Positions 23,730 to 32,229 of a DNA stretch of 47,054 nucleotides are shown piece after piece; the stretch's first letter is position 1, and each line of letters opens with the position of its first letter. The DNA comes from an uncultured Victivallis sp. (lineage in GTDB: Bacteria; Verrucomicrobiota; Lentisphaeria; Victivallales; Victivallaceae): NCBI GenBank assembly GCA_944389895.1, contig CALXOA010000073.1, positions 1 to 47,054 of the forward strand. The letters run 5' to 3'. The notes below the pieces were generated by a model. It made no database searches and was not told the DNA's origin. It saw only the letters and a list, made by a program, of their open reading frames with translations. The position numbers were made by a program, and so were the translations under genes.

Positions 23730-24563
23730 ATGAACAAACAGCAACTGCTGGCGGCTCTCGAATCGATCGGGATGCGTCCCGGACGCGGCCTCGGGCAGAA
23801 TTTCCTGCTCGACGGTAATCTGCTCGATTCGATTGTCCGCTTGAGTGCGCCGCAACCGGGGGAGATCATTCTTGAGGTCGGTCCCGGCTTCGGCGCTCTG
23901 ACCCGGCGGCTGCTTCAATGCGGCGTCGAACTTTATGCAGTCGAATTTGATCACCGGATTGCCGAATACCTGCGGAGCCACCTTGAGAATCCCGCGTTCC
24001 ATCTGACCGAAGCGGATGCCTGCCGGGTGAACTATCTCAAACTTCTGCCCGGGGGGCGTCCGTTCCGGGCGATTGCGAATCTGCCTTATTCGATCAGTAC
24101 GATCTTCATCACCCGGATGCTTGAACTCCCGCAGCCGCCCGGGGAGATGTTTTTCATGCTCCAGCGTGAGATGGGCGAGCGGCTTGCCGCCGGACCGGGA
24201 ACAAAGGAGTACGGGGCGCTTTCGGTGCGGACCCAGCTCCGGTACGAAGTGAAGATTGAGAAAATTGTTCCGCCGGAGGTTTTCTTTCCGCCGCCCGAGG
24301 TGGATTCCGCGATTGTTTCCTTCCGGCGGCATGAACGGTATTCCGCCGAGAACGAACTCTGCCGATTGCTGCCCGGCGTGGTCAAAACCGTATTCGCGCA
24401 ACGGCGCAAGCAGCTGGGAAAGCTTCTCGCAAACAACTACGGCAGGGAAGAGGCGCTGGCGGCTCTGGCTGAGGTCGGGATCGCTCCGGAGACCCGTCCG
24501 GATCGATTGGGAGTTCCGGAATACGCGGCGTTGACCCGGGCGCTCTTCCGGTTGCCGCGCTGA
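23730..24563 (+). CDS. ksgA: 16S rRNA (adenine-N6)-dimethyltransferase KsgA/RsmA
   Basis: This 277-residue SAM-dependent enzyme dimethylates two adjacent adenines near the 3' end of 16S rRNA. The motifs are in order: GLGQNFLLD (N-terminal clamp), LEVGPGFGALT (SAM motif I), VEFD (motif II) and NLPYSIS (motif IV, target-base pocket). The C-terminal helical domain contains QRRKQLGKLL. Length is near the family norm of 270-300. I chose ATG 23730, which follows the fmdB-like stop by 4 bases; longer starts overlap that gene. Its TGA overlaps the ATG of the exporter gene by one base. Confidence 0.95.
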   Translation: MNKQQLLAALESIGMRPGRGLGQNFLLDGNLLDSIVRLSAPQPGEIILEVGPGFGALTRRLLQCGVELYAVEFDHRIAEYLRSHLENPAFHLTEADACRVNYLKLLPGGRPFRAIANLPYSISTIFITRMLELPQPPGEMFFMLQREMGERLAAGPGTKEYGALSVRTQLRYEVKIEKIVPPEVFFPPPEVDSAIVSFRRHERYSAENELCRLLPGVVKTVFAQRRKQLGKLLANNYGREEALAALAEVGIAPETRPDRLGVPEYAALTRALFRLPR

Positions 24564-25504
24564 TGGCGTCGCCGGTGAAGAAATTCCGCTCCGATCGACT
24601 GGGAGCGGCGGCTGCCGTAGTGGCGACACTGCTCTGGAGCAGCGCGTTTGTGTCCGCACGTTATCTGCTCGGCGATTCGCGGCGGATCGATCCGATGACA
24701 CTGGTTTTCTTCCGTTTCGCGATCGGGGCGGCGGTGGTGTTCGGCGTGGCGAAGCTTTTCCGGGCTCCATTGCGTCTCGAGTCGGCGGGACAGTTTCGCG
24801 GCGTCATCCCCGTGGCTTTCTTTCTCTATTTTCTGATGAGCTTCCTTTTTTTCATCGGGCAGAGATGGACCAGTGCGACGACGTCGGCTCTTTTCATCGA
24901 ATCCGGCCCGGCACTTCTGGTGATCGTCTGGAAACTGTTGTGTCGCCGCCCGACGGGGCGGGATGAGATAGCGGCGGTGTTGCTCGGGGGCCTCGGCTGC
25001 ATGTTCGTGCTGAACATCATTTCGGCGTCCGGAATCCATTTCGGGGATACGAGCCGGTTCGGTCAGTTGCTGCTGCTCTGCGCGGCGATCTCCTGGGTGA
25101 TCGGTTCGGTACAGGGGCGGAAATTGATGAATTGCCGCAATCCGCTCGCAGTCACCGGCTGGTGTCAGCTGGTTTCCGCGTTGATGATGGTGCCGCTGCT
25201 GGTGATTTTTCATCGGGAGATCATCCTGCCGCATGAGGCGGCGGCCTGGGGCGCGGTACTGGCGATGGGAATATTCCCGACGGCTCTCGCCTTCATTCTG
25301 TGGGGGTATGCGATGCCGCGCCTGGAACTCTGGAAACTCAGCCTGATTCAAAATCTAACGCCGGTTTTCACTCTCGCCGGAGCGTGGATGATTCTCGACG
25401 AACGGCTGACGTGGTTCAATCTTATCGGGATGGCGCTGGTGCTGACTGCGCTGGCGATTCCGAAGCGCCGCTCCGGCGGAGGCGGTGCCGGGCGTATTCC
25501 GTGA
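24563..25504 (+). CDS. EamA-family (DMT superfamily) transporter
   Basis: This 313-residue membrane protein has about ten hydrophobic helices in two EamA repeats. The first repeat opens with AVVATLLWSSAFVSARYLL and the second with LLLCAAISWVIGSVQGRKL. The second repeat ends in the typical LTPVFTLAGAWMILDERLTWFNLIGMALVLTAL segment. DMT exporters move small metabolites such as amino acids or sugars; the substrate is unknown. Its start overlaps the ksgA stop by one base. Its last 83 bases overlap the 3' end of the convergent amidase gene. Confidence 0.9.
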   Translation: MASPVKKFRSDRLGAAAAVVATLLWSSAFVSARYLLGDSRRIDPMTLVFFRFAIGAAVVFGVAKLFRAPLRLESAGQFRGVIPVAFFLYFLMSFLFFIGQRWTSATTSALFIESGPALLVIVWKLLCRRPTGRDEIAAVLLGGLGCMFVLNIISASGIHFGDTSRFGQLLLLCAAISWVIGSVQGRKLMNCRNPLAVTGWCQLVSALMMVPLLVIFHREIILPHEAAAWGAVLAMGIFPTALAFILWGYAMPRLELWKLSLIQNLTPVFTLAGAWMILDERLTWFNLIGMALVLTALAIPKRRSGGGGAGRIP

Positions 25505-26411
25505 CCGCATCCGCGATGGCGGCGGCGGCCTTCGCCTGCCGCTGCGGCGAGGCGATGTTCTTCTCTTCGGCGGGATTGGAGAGGAAACCCGCTTCAATCA
25601 GAATCGCCGGGCAGGCCGCCAGCACCAGAACCCGGAACCGGGCGAATTTTACGCCGCGATCCGGTCCCCCGACCCTCCGGCGGAGGTAGGTTTGTACACC
25701 TGCGGCGAGCGTTACGTTCTGTGCATCGAACCGGTTGCCGCGCAGACTCTGCTCCTTCACCCGGACAGTGGGGGTATCGCTGGTACTGGGGGACCCCGCC
25801 GGGGTCAACGCGTAGGTTTCGATTCCTGTCGCGTTCCGGTTCCCGGCGGCGTTGTGGTGGATCGACAGGAAGAGATCCGGTTGAAGCCGGTTGCAGAGGG
25901 AACCACGTTCATCCAGCCCGACTTCCCGGTCGTCGTCGCGGGTCATCAGTACTTTGAATCCCCGTTTTTCCAGTTCGGCCCGGAGGGCATGTGCGAGCGA
26001 AAGATTGATCTCTTTCTCCCGGGTTCCGGCGGGACCGACCGCTCCGAGTTCTCCACCTCCGTGCCCCGGGTCGAGCAGTATGGTTTTCACATCGGCCGCG
26101 GGCGCGCTGCCGAAAAGCAGCGGCTCGATCACCTTGTCGATACTCGCCGGATCCACCGAAAACGTTCCGTCTCCGGAGAGTTCCGCTTCCCGCAGCAGGT
26201 AGACCGTGGTCCCGTTGAAGGTGGCGACACGGCTGCCTCCGCGGATGGTGAAGGCCCGATCTGCATTGGTGATCGTCAGAGCCCCGTCTTCGATCCGGTA
26301 CGGCAGTTTCAATGCGGCCAGTTCCGGAGAGAGAGGAGGTGTGAACAATGCGCACCCGGTGAGGGCGCCCAGTACGGCCGACAGTGTCAGAAGCGGAAAT
26401 CTTTTCATCAT
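25422..26411 (-). CDS. Lipoprotein N-acetylmuramoyl-L-alanine amidase (Amidase_3)
   Basis: This 329-residue protein has a lipoprotein signal (LTGC, Cys20) and a small beta domain at about 38-95 like copper amine oxidase N-terminal domains. An Amidase_3 catalytic domain spans about 108-310. Zinc and catalytic residues are visible: His117 in LDPGHGG, Glu134 in REKEIN, His185 in SIHHN and Glu273 in LIEAGFLSN. It cleaves the lactyl-alanine amide bond in peptidoglycan. No ribosome site precedes the twin ATGs, and the -10 box of a strong promoter ends only 6 bases before the first ATG, so the mRNA is probably leaderless. The 3' end overlaps the EamA gene on the other strand. Confidence 0.92.
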   Translation of the reverse strand: MMKRFPLLTLSAVLGALTGCALFTPPLSPELAALKLPYRIEDGALTITNADRAFTIRGGSRVATFNGTTVYLLREAELSGDGTFSVDPASIDKVIEPLLFGSAPAADVKTILLDPGHGGGELGAVGPAGTREKEINLSLAHALRAELEKRGFKVLMTRDDDREVGLDERGSLCNRLQPDLFLSIHHNAAGNRNATGIETYALTPAGSPSTSDTPTVRVKEQSLRGNRFDAQNVTLAAGVQTYLRRRVGGPDRGVKFARFRVLVLAACPAILIEAGFLSNPAEEKNIASPQRQAKAAAAIADAVTEYARHRLRRSGASESPAQSAPAPSR

Positions 26412-26417
26412 GACGCG

Positions 26418-26446
26418 AATATAGCACCCGCGGGGGAGATTGTCAA
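26418..26446 (-). promoter_or_regulatory. Promoter of the amidase gene, predicted leaderless transcript
   Basis: On the minus strand TTGACA (26441-26446), 17 bases, TATATT (26418-26423). The start codon at 26411 begins seven bases after the -10 box, where transcription itself would normally start. Confidence 0.75.
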
Positions 26447-26468
26447 GTCATGCGGTCGATTCCCATTT

Positions 26469-26495
26469 GCGGGACTCCTCCCGACGGAGTCCCGC
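26469..26495 (-). terminator. Hairpin after the large glycosidase gene
   Basis: A perfect 10-bp stem, GCGGGACTCC with its complement, encloses a 7-base loop 12 bases beyond the stop codon at 26508. No T run follows on the minus strand, so strength is uncertain. Confidence 0.6.
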
Positions 26496-26507
26496 GAAGA
26501 GATGGAA

Positions 26508-29500
26508 TCATTCCGTCAGGATGAACTTCCGGTATGCCCCCGGGTGTTTGTTCTCTCCGATTCCCGGCGTCAGGCCCATCCAGTAGAGTCTTCCGTGGCC
26601 GTCGTTGTCGTTGGCGATGAAGTTCAGACCGAACACGGTTCCCGGCTGCGGATCGATTTTCAGTACCCGCCACGGGATCGCCAGCCGATAGACGGTCAGA
26701 TTTCCGATTCTGCGGATCTCGCACCTGAGCGCCTGCCGTGCCTGCTCCTGCCTGCCGCGGTCGTAGATGTAGTCGATCTGGGCGGCCGGTTTGCCGTCGG
26801 CGGTCAGGCCGAAGGTGAACTCATAGTCATCCTTCCCGAAACTGTATTCGTTCGGCGCAGCGTCTCCGCGGCTGTCGATCGCCACCTGGATCGAATCCGC
26901 AGCCCAGAGTTTCCCGGGAATCCCCGGAGTATGGACGTCGTCGGTCACATTGCAGTCGAGGTAGAGATATTCATCATCGAAGCCGACCGCGCTTGCCAGT
27001 GCAAGGTCATCCGCCCCGTCATAGCCGTTGTTCGGATCATTCGGAATCAGGAATCTGCGGTTGTCCAGCAGCGGCAATCGGCCTGCTTCCGGCAGATCGG
27101 TGCAGAAGGGGAGGGGCGCCCTGCGGGGGCAGGGGAACAGATCCGCCCGATAAGTTTCGTGCTGAGTGCCGAGATTGCCTGTGAGTTCCATTTCCAGCGG
27201 GCGATTGTTCAGGGAACCGGCCGCATCAAACTCGAGTTCCGCACTCCGGCCCGGCTGCAATTCGATGGTGCGTTCGGCGTCGAGAAATGTCGCGCCCGAA
27301 AGTTTTACGGTTGCGGTCAGCGGTACGGAGCGTTCATTGGTGAGTTGAAGACTTACCCGCCGGTCATTCAGCAGCCGCCAGAGACACCGGGTCGGAGGAA
27401 GATCGACTTTCGCGGCGGCGAGGAGATCGGTAAATTCGCCGGCGGAACCGCTCCTCCAGGTCAGGTAGAGCGGCTGCCCGGAAATCCGGAGACGGGTGAC
27501 AGTTCCGGCCGGCGCTGAAACGGGAGTGTCGAACATGTTCCGGATTTCCAGCGAATCCGGTGGTACTCCCAGTTCCATGTCGAAGGGGGTCTCCCGGCCG
27601 GTCCAGACTGCCGCCAGCGGCTGCCCTTTCCCGTCGAGGAACGTGTAGCACTGCACTTCTCCGGTCGACACGGTACGGTGCAATTTTGCGCCGTCGAGCT
27701 TCCGGGCGACGGTTGCATAGGCTGCTGCCGCCGGCAGCGGCAGGGTATTACGCCAGAGCCCGTAATAGTAGTGATCGCGTTCGATGCAGTAATCGGCGAG
27801 GAAGAACATCACGTTCTCCACTTCGAGTGCCTTGCCGAGCAGCAGCAGACGAACGGTGTAGGCGGCGTGGCGCAGCGCTTCGGTGCTCAGCGGATCGGCG
27901 TGAACATCGAGTGCCCAGCCGACCTCGCCGAAGGAGATCTTCTGGCTGCCGCCGCAGGCGGCAATCAATTCCCGGAGCTGGAGTACCTTGTCGCGGACGC
28001 CGTTGGCTTCCGGGCCGATGTCGTTCCGGTTTTCGTCGATATAACGTGCGTGGGAGTAGGGGTGGACCGGCAGGATGTCGATGCTTTTGCCGGCCAGTTC
28101 CAGCACCCTGCGCGTGAAGGGAAATCCGGCGCTGAAATCGACTCCGGAGACGCCGCAGGCGAGAATCCGTGCCTCGGGCCGTTCCGCACGGATCACTTCC
28201 GCCGCGGCATTGACCATTTCCGCGTAAGTTTCGGCGGCCTTCGCAACATCGCCTCCGGTACGGTTGGGGTAGATCAGGTCGGGCTCGTTTTCCAATTCGA
28301 TCCAGGAGGCGTCTTGTCCGAGGAAGGCTGTGGCCTGGCGGATAAATTCGACGGCGGACTCTTTTTCTGTATTACCCTGCGGAGGTTCGGCGACATTGAG
28401 ACAGTCCTGCTGACGGAAGCCGGCGTGGGCCATGGAACGCCAGTTTTCCGGAAACTCATAGCGGCCATCGCGGCAGGGGGTGAATCGCCAGTTGCGGAAG
28501 TTGCGGATGTTCACGACTCCGAGACGGCGCAACGTTTCCGGCTCGATCGGTCCGAAGGGATGGAGTCCGAAGAAGGAATCGCGTCTGGTATCAGGCAGCT
28601 CTTTCACCACGGCGAACGGGAGGTTTGCCTGATATGTTTTTCCGTCCATCTCCGCGATGAGCCGGACTACTCGATAACCGGGGGTGCGCGTCGCGGAGAC
28701 CTGGATGTTCTCACGATGATTTTTCCCGGGGAGAAGGGTGAGATTGAGAGTCCGGAGCATCGTGGAGTTGCCGGAGGGCTCCTCCAGCACTGCGGAGAGT
28801 TTCACCGGCTGTTCCCGGTCTGTGTTGTTGCGCAGAGAGAAAGTCGCATTCAGCGGTGTGTCGGAGGCGAAGAGAAGTTCTCCCGGTTCCCCGGTCCGTT
28901 CGATTCCGAGATCGAGAGGGGAACCGGGCACGTAGGGTTGCGGGACCTCCCCCTCAACCAGCTGAAAGCCGTCCAGCCAGACGGTCGCATCCTCCGGACG
29001 GGTGAAGTCCAACGAAATACTCGTCGGAATCTTCTGCGCCGGAAGACGCAAAGTCACCCGCTGCCATTCCGGGGAGAGTTCGACGCTGCCGCGCCCGATT
29101 TCACGCCACTGGTGGGAACTGGCGCGCATTGTGAACACCCCTTTCCGGTCCGATTTGACCCGGCAGCTCAACACATACTTTTTGCCGGGAAGAAGCGCTT
29201 CAAAAAGGTAGCCGCTCCGGATCGGTTTCCCCGGGGCGGCGCGCAGGGAGCGGCTGCCGTGAAATGCTTCACGATCGTCGTACGGGAGCAAAAAAAAAGG
29301 CGTTCCCGCCTCGAAGGAGCCGTCTCCCGGCCATAAATTTCCGCCGGGAGCGAAAACCGCCCCCGGGCGGTCGGCGGCAGCCTGTGGCGGCGCCGCCGCA
29401 GGACGATATTCGACCTGCATGTCATCGATGTAGAGTTTTCCCGCGGTGTTGTTCCGCCGTTTGATGAAAAGGACCAGGCTGGTGACTCCTTCCGGCAGAT

Positions 29501-30410
29501 CGGCGGCGGGGATGTTGATCTTGAACTCCTTCCAGTCGAAGTCACCTCCGGTGGTCACCAGTTCGTTGACGCCGCTGCCGGGCGGATTCTGTACCCATGT
29601 GGCGGGTTTCCCGTGTACAAAGGTCAATATGTGGAGCGTAACATCACGCGCCGGAACCCCGCCGACCGCCTTGAGTGCGAGAGTTACGCTCGTGTCGTGG
29701 CCGGGACGGAAGGGGATCGACTGGTAGATGCCGTTGGCTGCCGGTTCCCCCGGCTGATGCATGCAGTAGGAATGTCCGCCGGTACGGGTTTCCGCCGCGT
29801 CGAAACTGCCGGGGGAGGTTTGCCCCTGCGGACGCCAGGCTTCCTGTTTGGAAACGGCGTTTTTCTCTTCGAAAGAGGTCAGCGAAATTTCGTCGATCCA
29901 GAGGTTGCCGCTGCCGTTGTTGAGGCGTTTGACGTAGAGGAGCAGCGAATCGGTTCCCGCCGGAAGTGCCGCGGCAGGGATCGCCTTCTTGAACTCCTTC
30001 CAGTCGAAAGTTCCCCCGCAGCTGACCAGATCGATCACTCCGCTGCCCGGCGGAACGGCGACCCAGCCCAACACCTTGTCCTTCCGACGGGCGAGCAGCC
30101 GGATCCGTACGTCGTTTTCCGGAACCTGGTCGGCCTTGAGCATCAAAGTGAGCTGCATCGCTTTCCCCGGCTCAGGGACAAGGTATTGATAGAGATCGTT
30201 TTCCCTGTCTCCCTCGTGCCCCATCCGGAATGCATGTTTTCCGCCGTATACCATGTCATCCACTACGGCGCCGGGCATGGCTCTGCCGGCCCAGTCCGGG
30301 TATTTCCAGGAATTGAATTTCTGTTCAAAATCGCCGTTTTTAAGCAACTCTGCTCCGGAGACCGCTGCGGCGGTTAGAACGACGAGTGTGACCATACGGA
30401 ACTTTTTCAT
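26508..30410 (-). CDS. Very large secreted multi-CBM glycoside hydrolase
   Basis: This 1300-residue protein has a Sec signal (cleavage after SGA, residue 20). Three CBM4/9-like jelly rolls lie at about 21-180, 195-335 and 350-490, followed by a linker beta domain (about 500-605). A clan GH-A catalytic domain (about 610-960) has acid/base Glu709 in ELENEPD and nucleophile Glu829 in ISFGEVGW. A further beta region follows, then a C-terminal CBM9-like module (about 1085-1300, NRRFLIPNDPNNGYDGADD to ANDNDGHGRLYW). The first two CBMs are an internal duplication. The family recalls GH39/GH44-type enzymes, but I cannot fix it. GGAGGG precedes the ATG, and it is the last gene of the LacI-GH32-pseudopilin operon. 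Confidence 0.82.
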   Translation of the reverse strand: MKKFRMVTLVVLTAAAVSGAELLKNGDFEQKFNSWKYPDWAGRAMPGAVVDDMVYGGKHAFRMGHEGDRENDLYQYLVPEPGKAMQLTLMLKADQVPENDVRIRLLARRKDKVLGWVAVPPGSGVIDLVSCGGTFDWKEFKKAIPAAALPAGTDSLLLYVKRLNNGSGNLWIDEISLTSFEEKNAVSKQEAWRPQGQTSPGSFDAAETRTGGHSYCMHQPGEPAANGIYQSIPFRPGHDTSVTLALKAVGGVPARDVTLHILTFVHGKPATWVQNPPGSGVNELVTTGGDFDWKEFKINIPAADLPEGVTSLVLFIKRRNNTAGKLYIDDMQVEYRPAAAPPQAAADRPGAVFAPGGNLWPGDGSFEAGTPFFLLPYDDREAFHGSRSLRAAPGKPIRSGYLFEALLPGKKYVLSCRVKSDRKGVFTMRASSHQWREIGRGSVELSPEWQRVTLRLPAQKIPTSISLDFTRPEDATVWLDGFQLVEGEVPQPYVPGSPLDLGIERTGEPGELLFASDTPLNATFSLRNNTDREQPVKLSAVLEEPSGNSTMLRTLNLTLLPGKNHRENIQVSATRTPGYRVVRLIAEMDGKTYQANLPFAVVKELPDTRRDSFFGLHPFGPIEPETLRRLGVVNIRNFRNWRFTPCRDGRYEFPENWRSMAHAGFRQQDCLNVAEPPQGNTEKESAVEFIRQATAFLGQDASWIELENEPDLIYPNRTGGDVAKAAETYAEMVNAAAEVIRAERPEARILACGVSGVDFSAGFPFTRRVLELAGKSIDILPVHPYSHARYIDENRNDIGPEANGVRDKVLQLRELIAACGGSQKISFGEVGWALDVHADPLSTEALRHAAYTVRLLLLGKALEVENVMFFLADYCIERDHYYYGLWRNTLPLPAAAAYATVARKLDGAKLHRTVSTGEVQCYTFLDGKGQPLAAVWTGRETPFDMELGVPPDSLEIRNMFDTPVSAPAGTVTRLRISGQPLYLTWRSGSAGEFTDLLAAAKVDLPPTRCLWRLLNDRRVSLQLTNERSVPLTATVKLSGATFLDAERTIELQPGRSAELEFDAAGSLNNRPLEMELTGNLGTQHETYRADLFPCPRRAPLPFCTDLPEAGRLPLLDNRRFLIPNDPNNGYDGADDLALASAVGFDDEYLYLDCNVTDDVHTPGIPGKLWAADSIQVAIDSRGDAAPNEYSFGKDDYEFTFGLTADGKPAAQIDYIYDRGRQEQARQALRCEIRRIGNLTVYRLAIPWRVLKIDPQPGTVFGLNFIANDNDGHGRLYWMGLTPGIGENKHPGAYRKFILTE

Positions 30411-30430
30411 GAATCCCTCCTGTTATCGGG

Positions 30431-31231
30431 TTATTTTTCACTGGATGTGAAGAAGAAACGCAGCGCATACGGATCAAGAGACCAGATTGATTTGTTTCCA
30501 TCCAGCCGGAGCAGACGGATTTTGCTGACATGACCGTCGAGGAAGGAGCCGTTCACGCTGTCACCATGCCGAAATTCGAGTTCGTCATAGGAAGGATATC
30601 CTTCCGCACCGGTGAAGGTGTAGGCGATATATTCCGCGGATCCGCTGGCGTTGATTCCCGCGCCGTCGACCATCGCCACCAGCATGGAGGGCTTCCGGAT
30701 CCGTTCCAGCTTGACCGGTTTCTTGTAGTAGTCGGAAGGGCCGGCCGGGGAACCGTCCCAGCCGATGCCGCGGCAGTAAGTGTAGTTGGTCCGGTAACGG
30801 GGAAGCTGGTCTCCCGGAAGGGAGCTGCCGGCAGGCAGTGACGGCGTATGCTTGCTGATGTAGTTGTTGCTGTTCGACGGGCACTGGTAGAGTTTGGGAT
30901 CCGGATCGGCGGGATTGTTCCAGCCGAACGACAATCCGGTGGTGCCTGTGTACGGGGCCACCTGCCCCCACCAGGGGATCCAGGAGGGTCTGGTGGCGAC
31001 TCCCGCCCAGGCGATCGGCATGATCCCCGCATTGTCCATGGCATAGGCGAGATAACCGGAGGCGATCTGTTTTTCCTGGCTGACGCACTTGACCGTCCGG
31101 GCCGCCTCACGGGCTTTGTTGAGAGCCGGCAGCAGCATCGCCGCCAGAATGGCGATGATCGCAATCACAACGAGCAATTCGATCAATGTGAACTGACGGC
31201 TACCCCGGGAAAATCTGTTTCTCCGTCTCAT
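30431..31231 (-). CDS. Pseudopilin-like protein with H-X9-DG C-terminal motif (second)
   Basis: This 266-residue protein has a basic leader of 13 residues, then [20 protein letters not shown], identical in its core to the pseudopilin at 11226-11951. A Cys-containing globular domain follows, and the tail has His222-x9-Asp232-Gly ([14 protein letters not shown]). Its ATG overlaps the GH32-like stop by 4 bases (ATGA), and AAAGGAG lies inside that gene, so it is translationally coupled. The large glycosidase starts 20 bases downstream. It is probably processed by a prepilin peptidase and held in the inner membrane. No secretion ATPase or secretin gene is in the window. Confidence 0.9.
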   Translation of the reverse strand: MRRRNRFSRGSRQFTLIELLVVIAIIAILAAMLLPALNKAREAARTVKCVSQEKQIASGYLAYAMDNAGIMPIAWAGVATRPSWIPWWGQVAPYTGTTGLSFGWNNPADPDPKLYQCPSNSNNYISKHTPSLPAGSSLPGDQLPRYRTNYTYCRGIGWDGSPAGPSDYYKKPVKLERIRKPSMLVAMVDGAGINASGSAEYIAYTFTGAEGYPSYDELEFRHGDSVNGSFLDGHVSKIRLLRLDGNKSIWSLDPYALRFFFTSSEK

Positions 31232-32178
31232 GCCGAAACTCCTTTACCGTTATGATTCAGGGGAATGATTCTGGTATCTTCAATTTGAACTTCAACCGGA
31301 TCCGCAATGGAGCCGCCTTCCGGGGTCCACAATGTCCCGAGCAGCCAGAAACGTCCCTGTCTGCAGAGAAGTTGCGGCGCATAGAAGTAGCTGCCGGGAA
31401 CGCTGACGGGAATCCAGCCGCTTCCGTCGCGGACGAAGGGGGCATCGAGTGCCGTCCCGGTCTGGACGAATACTCCTCCGGTGAGAGCTGGACAGGTTTC
31501 GACGATCTCCGGATCGATCAATTCCCGGTGCGTGCTGAACAGCAGATACCACCTGGAACCGATTCTGTGTAGCTGGGGACACTCCATCTCCTCGCAGAAA
31601 GGTGCGGTCCTCAGGGGCGGCAACGTTTCCCATGTGTGCAGATCCCGGCTGACCAGATGTGCAACTGCGCCGCGGGTTTTGACCGGGCCGTCGTTACGGC
31701 GGGCACACAGCGCCAGGTGAAAGCACCCGTCATGCCGGAACAGAAAAGGATCCCGCCAGTGCAGAAAAGGACGGCTTCCGGTGATTTCACTCTCATAATG
31801 ATCCGGATCAAGCTCGGCGATCGGTGCGGCGCTCAATTTTTCCCAGTGAAAGAGATCGTCGGAAACTGCGAGGCCGATCGTGCCGCATCTCACCGGTTCC
31901 CGTTTTCCGTGGGCGGTGTAGACCATGTAGTAACGGCCTTCGTGTTTCAACACGGAGCCGGTCGCCAGCCCGGCGTCGTCGAAGCTGCCGGAGGGGCCCG
32001 GGGTGAGCACGGCGCCGTGAAACTCCCAGTGATACAGGTCGTCGCTGGTCAGGTGACTGATCTCCCAGCATGGATCCGGAATGCCCGAGGGTGCGGTCAG
32101 GCAGTAGAGATGGATGGTCCCTGCATCATCGCAGTAGGGCCAGACATCTCCGAAGCTCATTCCCTGCCGTGCGAACAT
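31228..32178 (-). CDS. GH32-like (clan GH-J) five-bladed propeller hydrolase
   Basis: This 316-residue single-domain protein is built of propeller blades. [11 protein letters not shown] stands where the GH32 nucleophile strand lies, WRDPFLF is the RDP motif and [10 protein letters not shown] is the EC motif with the acid/base Glu. SDDLYHWE and SDDLFHWEK are blade repeats. It lacks the usual WMNDPNG entry and the C-terminal beta-sandwich of invertases, so a GH43-like relative is possible. No signal peptide is seen, so it would act in the cytoplasm. AGGAG precedes the ATG. It is the first gene after the third LacI gene and overlaps the pseudopilin start. Confidence 0.75.
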   Translation of the reverse strand: MFARQGMSFGDVWPYCDDAGTIHLYCLTAPSGIPDPCWEISHLTSDDLYHWEFHGAVLTPGPSGSFDDAGLATGSVLKHEGRYYMVYTAHGKREPVRCGTIGLAVSDDLFHWEKLSAAPIAELDPDHYESEITGSRPFLHWRDPFLFRHDGCFHLALCARRNDGPVKTRGAVAHLVSRDLHTWETLPPLRTAPFCEEMECPQLHRIGSRWYLLFSTHRELIDPEIVETCPALTGGVFVQTGTALDAPFVRDGSGWIPVSVPGSYFYAPQLLCRQGRFWLLGTLWTPEGGSIADPVEVQIEDTRIIPLNHNGKGVSA

Positions 32179-32192
32179 GATTGACTCCTGTT

Positions 32193-32224
32193 GTATTATT
32201 TTTTTGTAACATGGGATACAAAAA
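32193..32224 (-). promoter_or_regulatory. Operator and tentative promoter of the second glycan operon
   Basis: A perfect inverted repeat, TTTTTGTA (32201-32208) and TACAAAAA (32217-32224) with an 8-base spacer, fills the gap between the third lacI gene and the GH32-like gene. The half TTTTGTAACA recurs in the promoter of that lacI (33318-33327). A possible minus-strand promoter (TTGTAT, 17 bases, TAATAC at 32193-32198) overlaps it fully. That -10 box lies only 14 bases before the ATG, which leaves little room for the ribosome site, so the promoter is less sure than the operator. Confidence 0.6.
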
Positions 32225-32229
32225 TTTTT

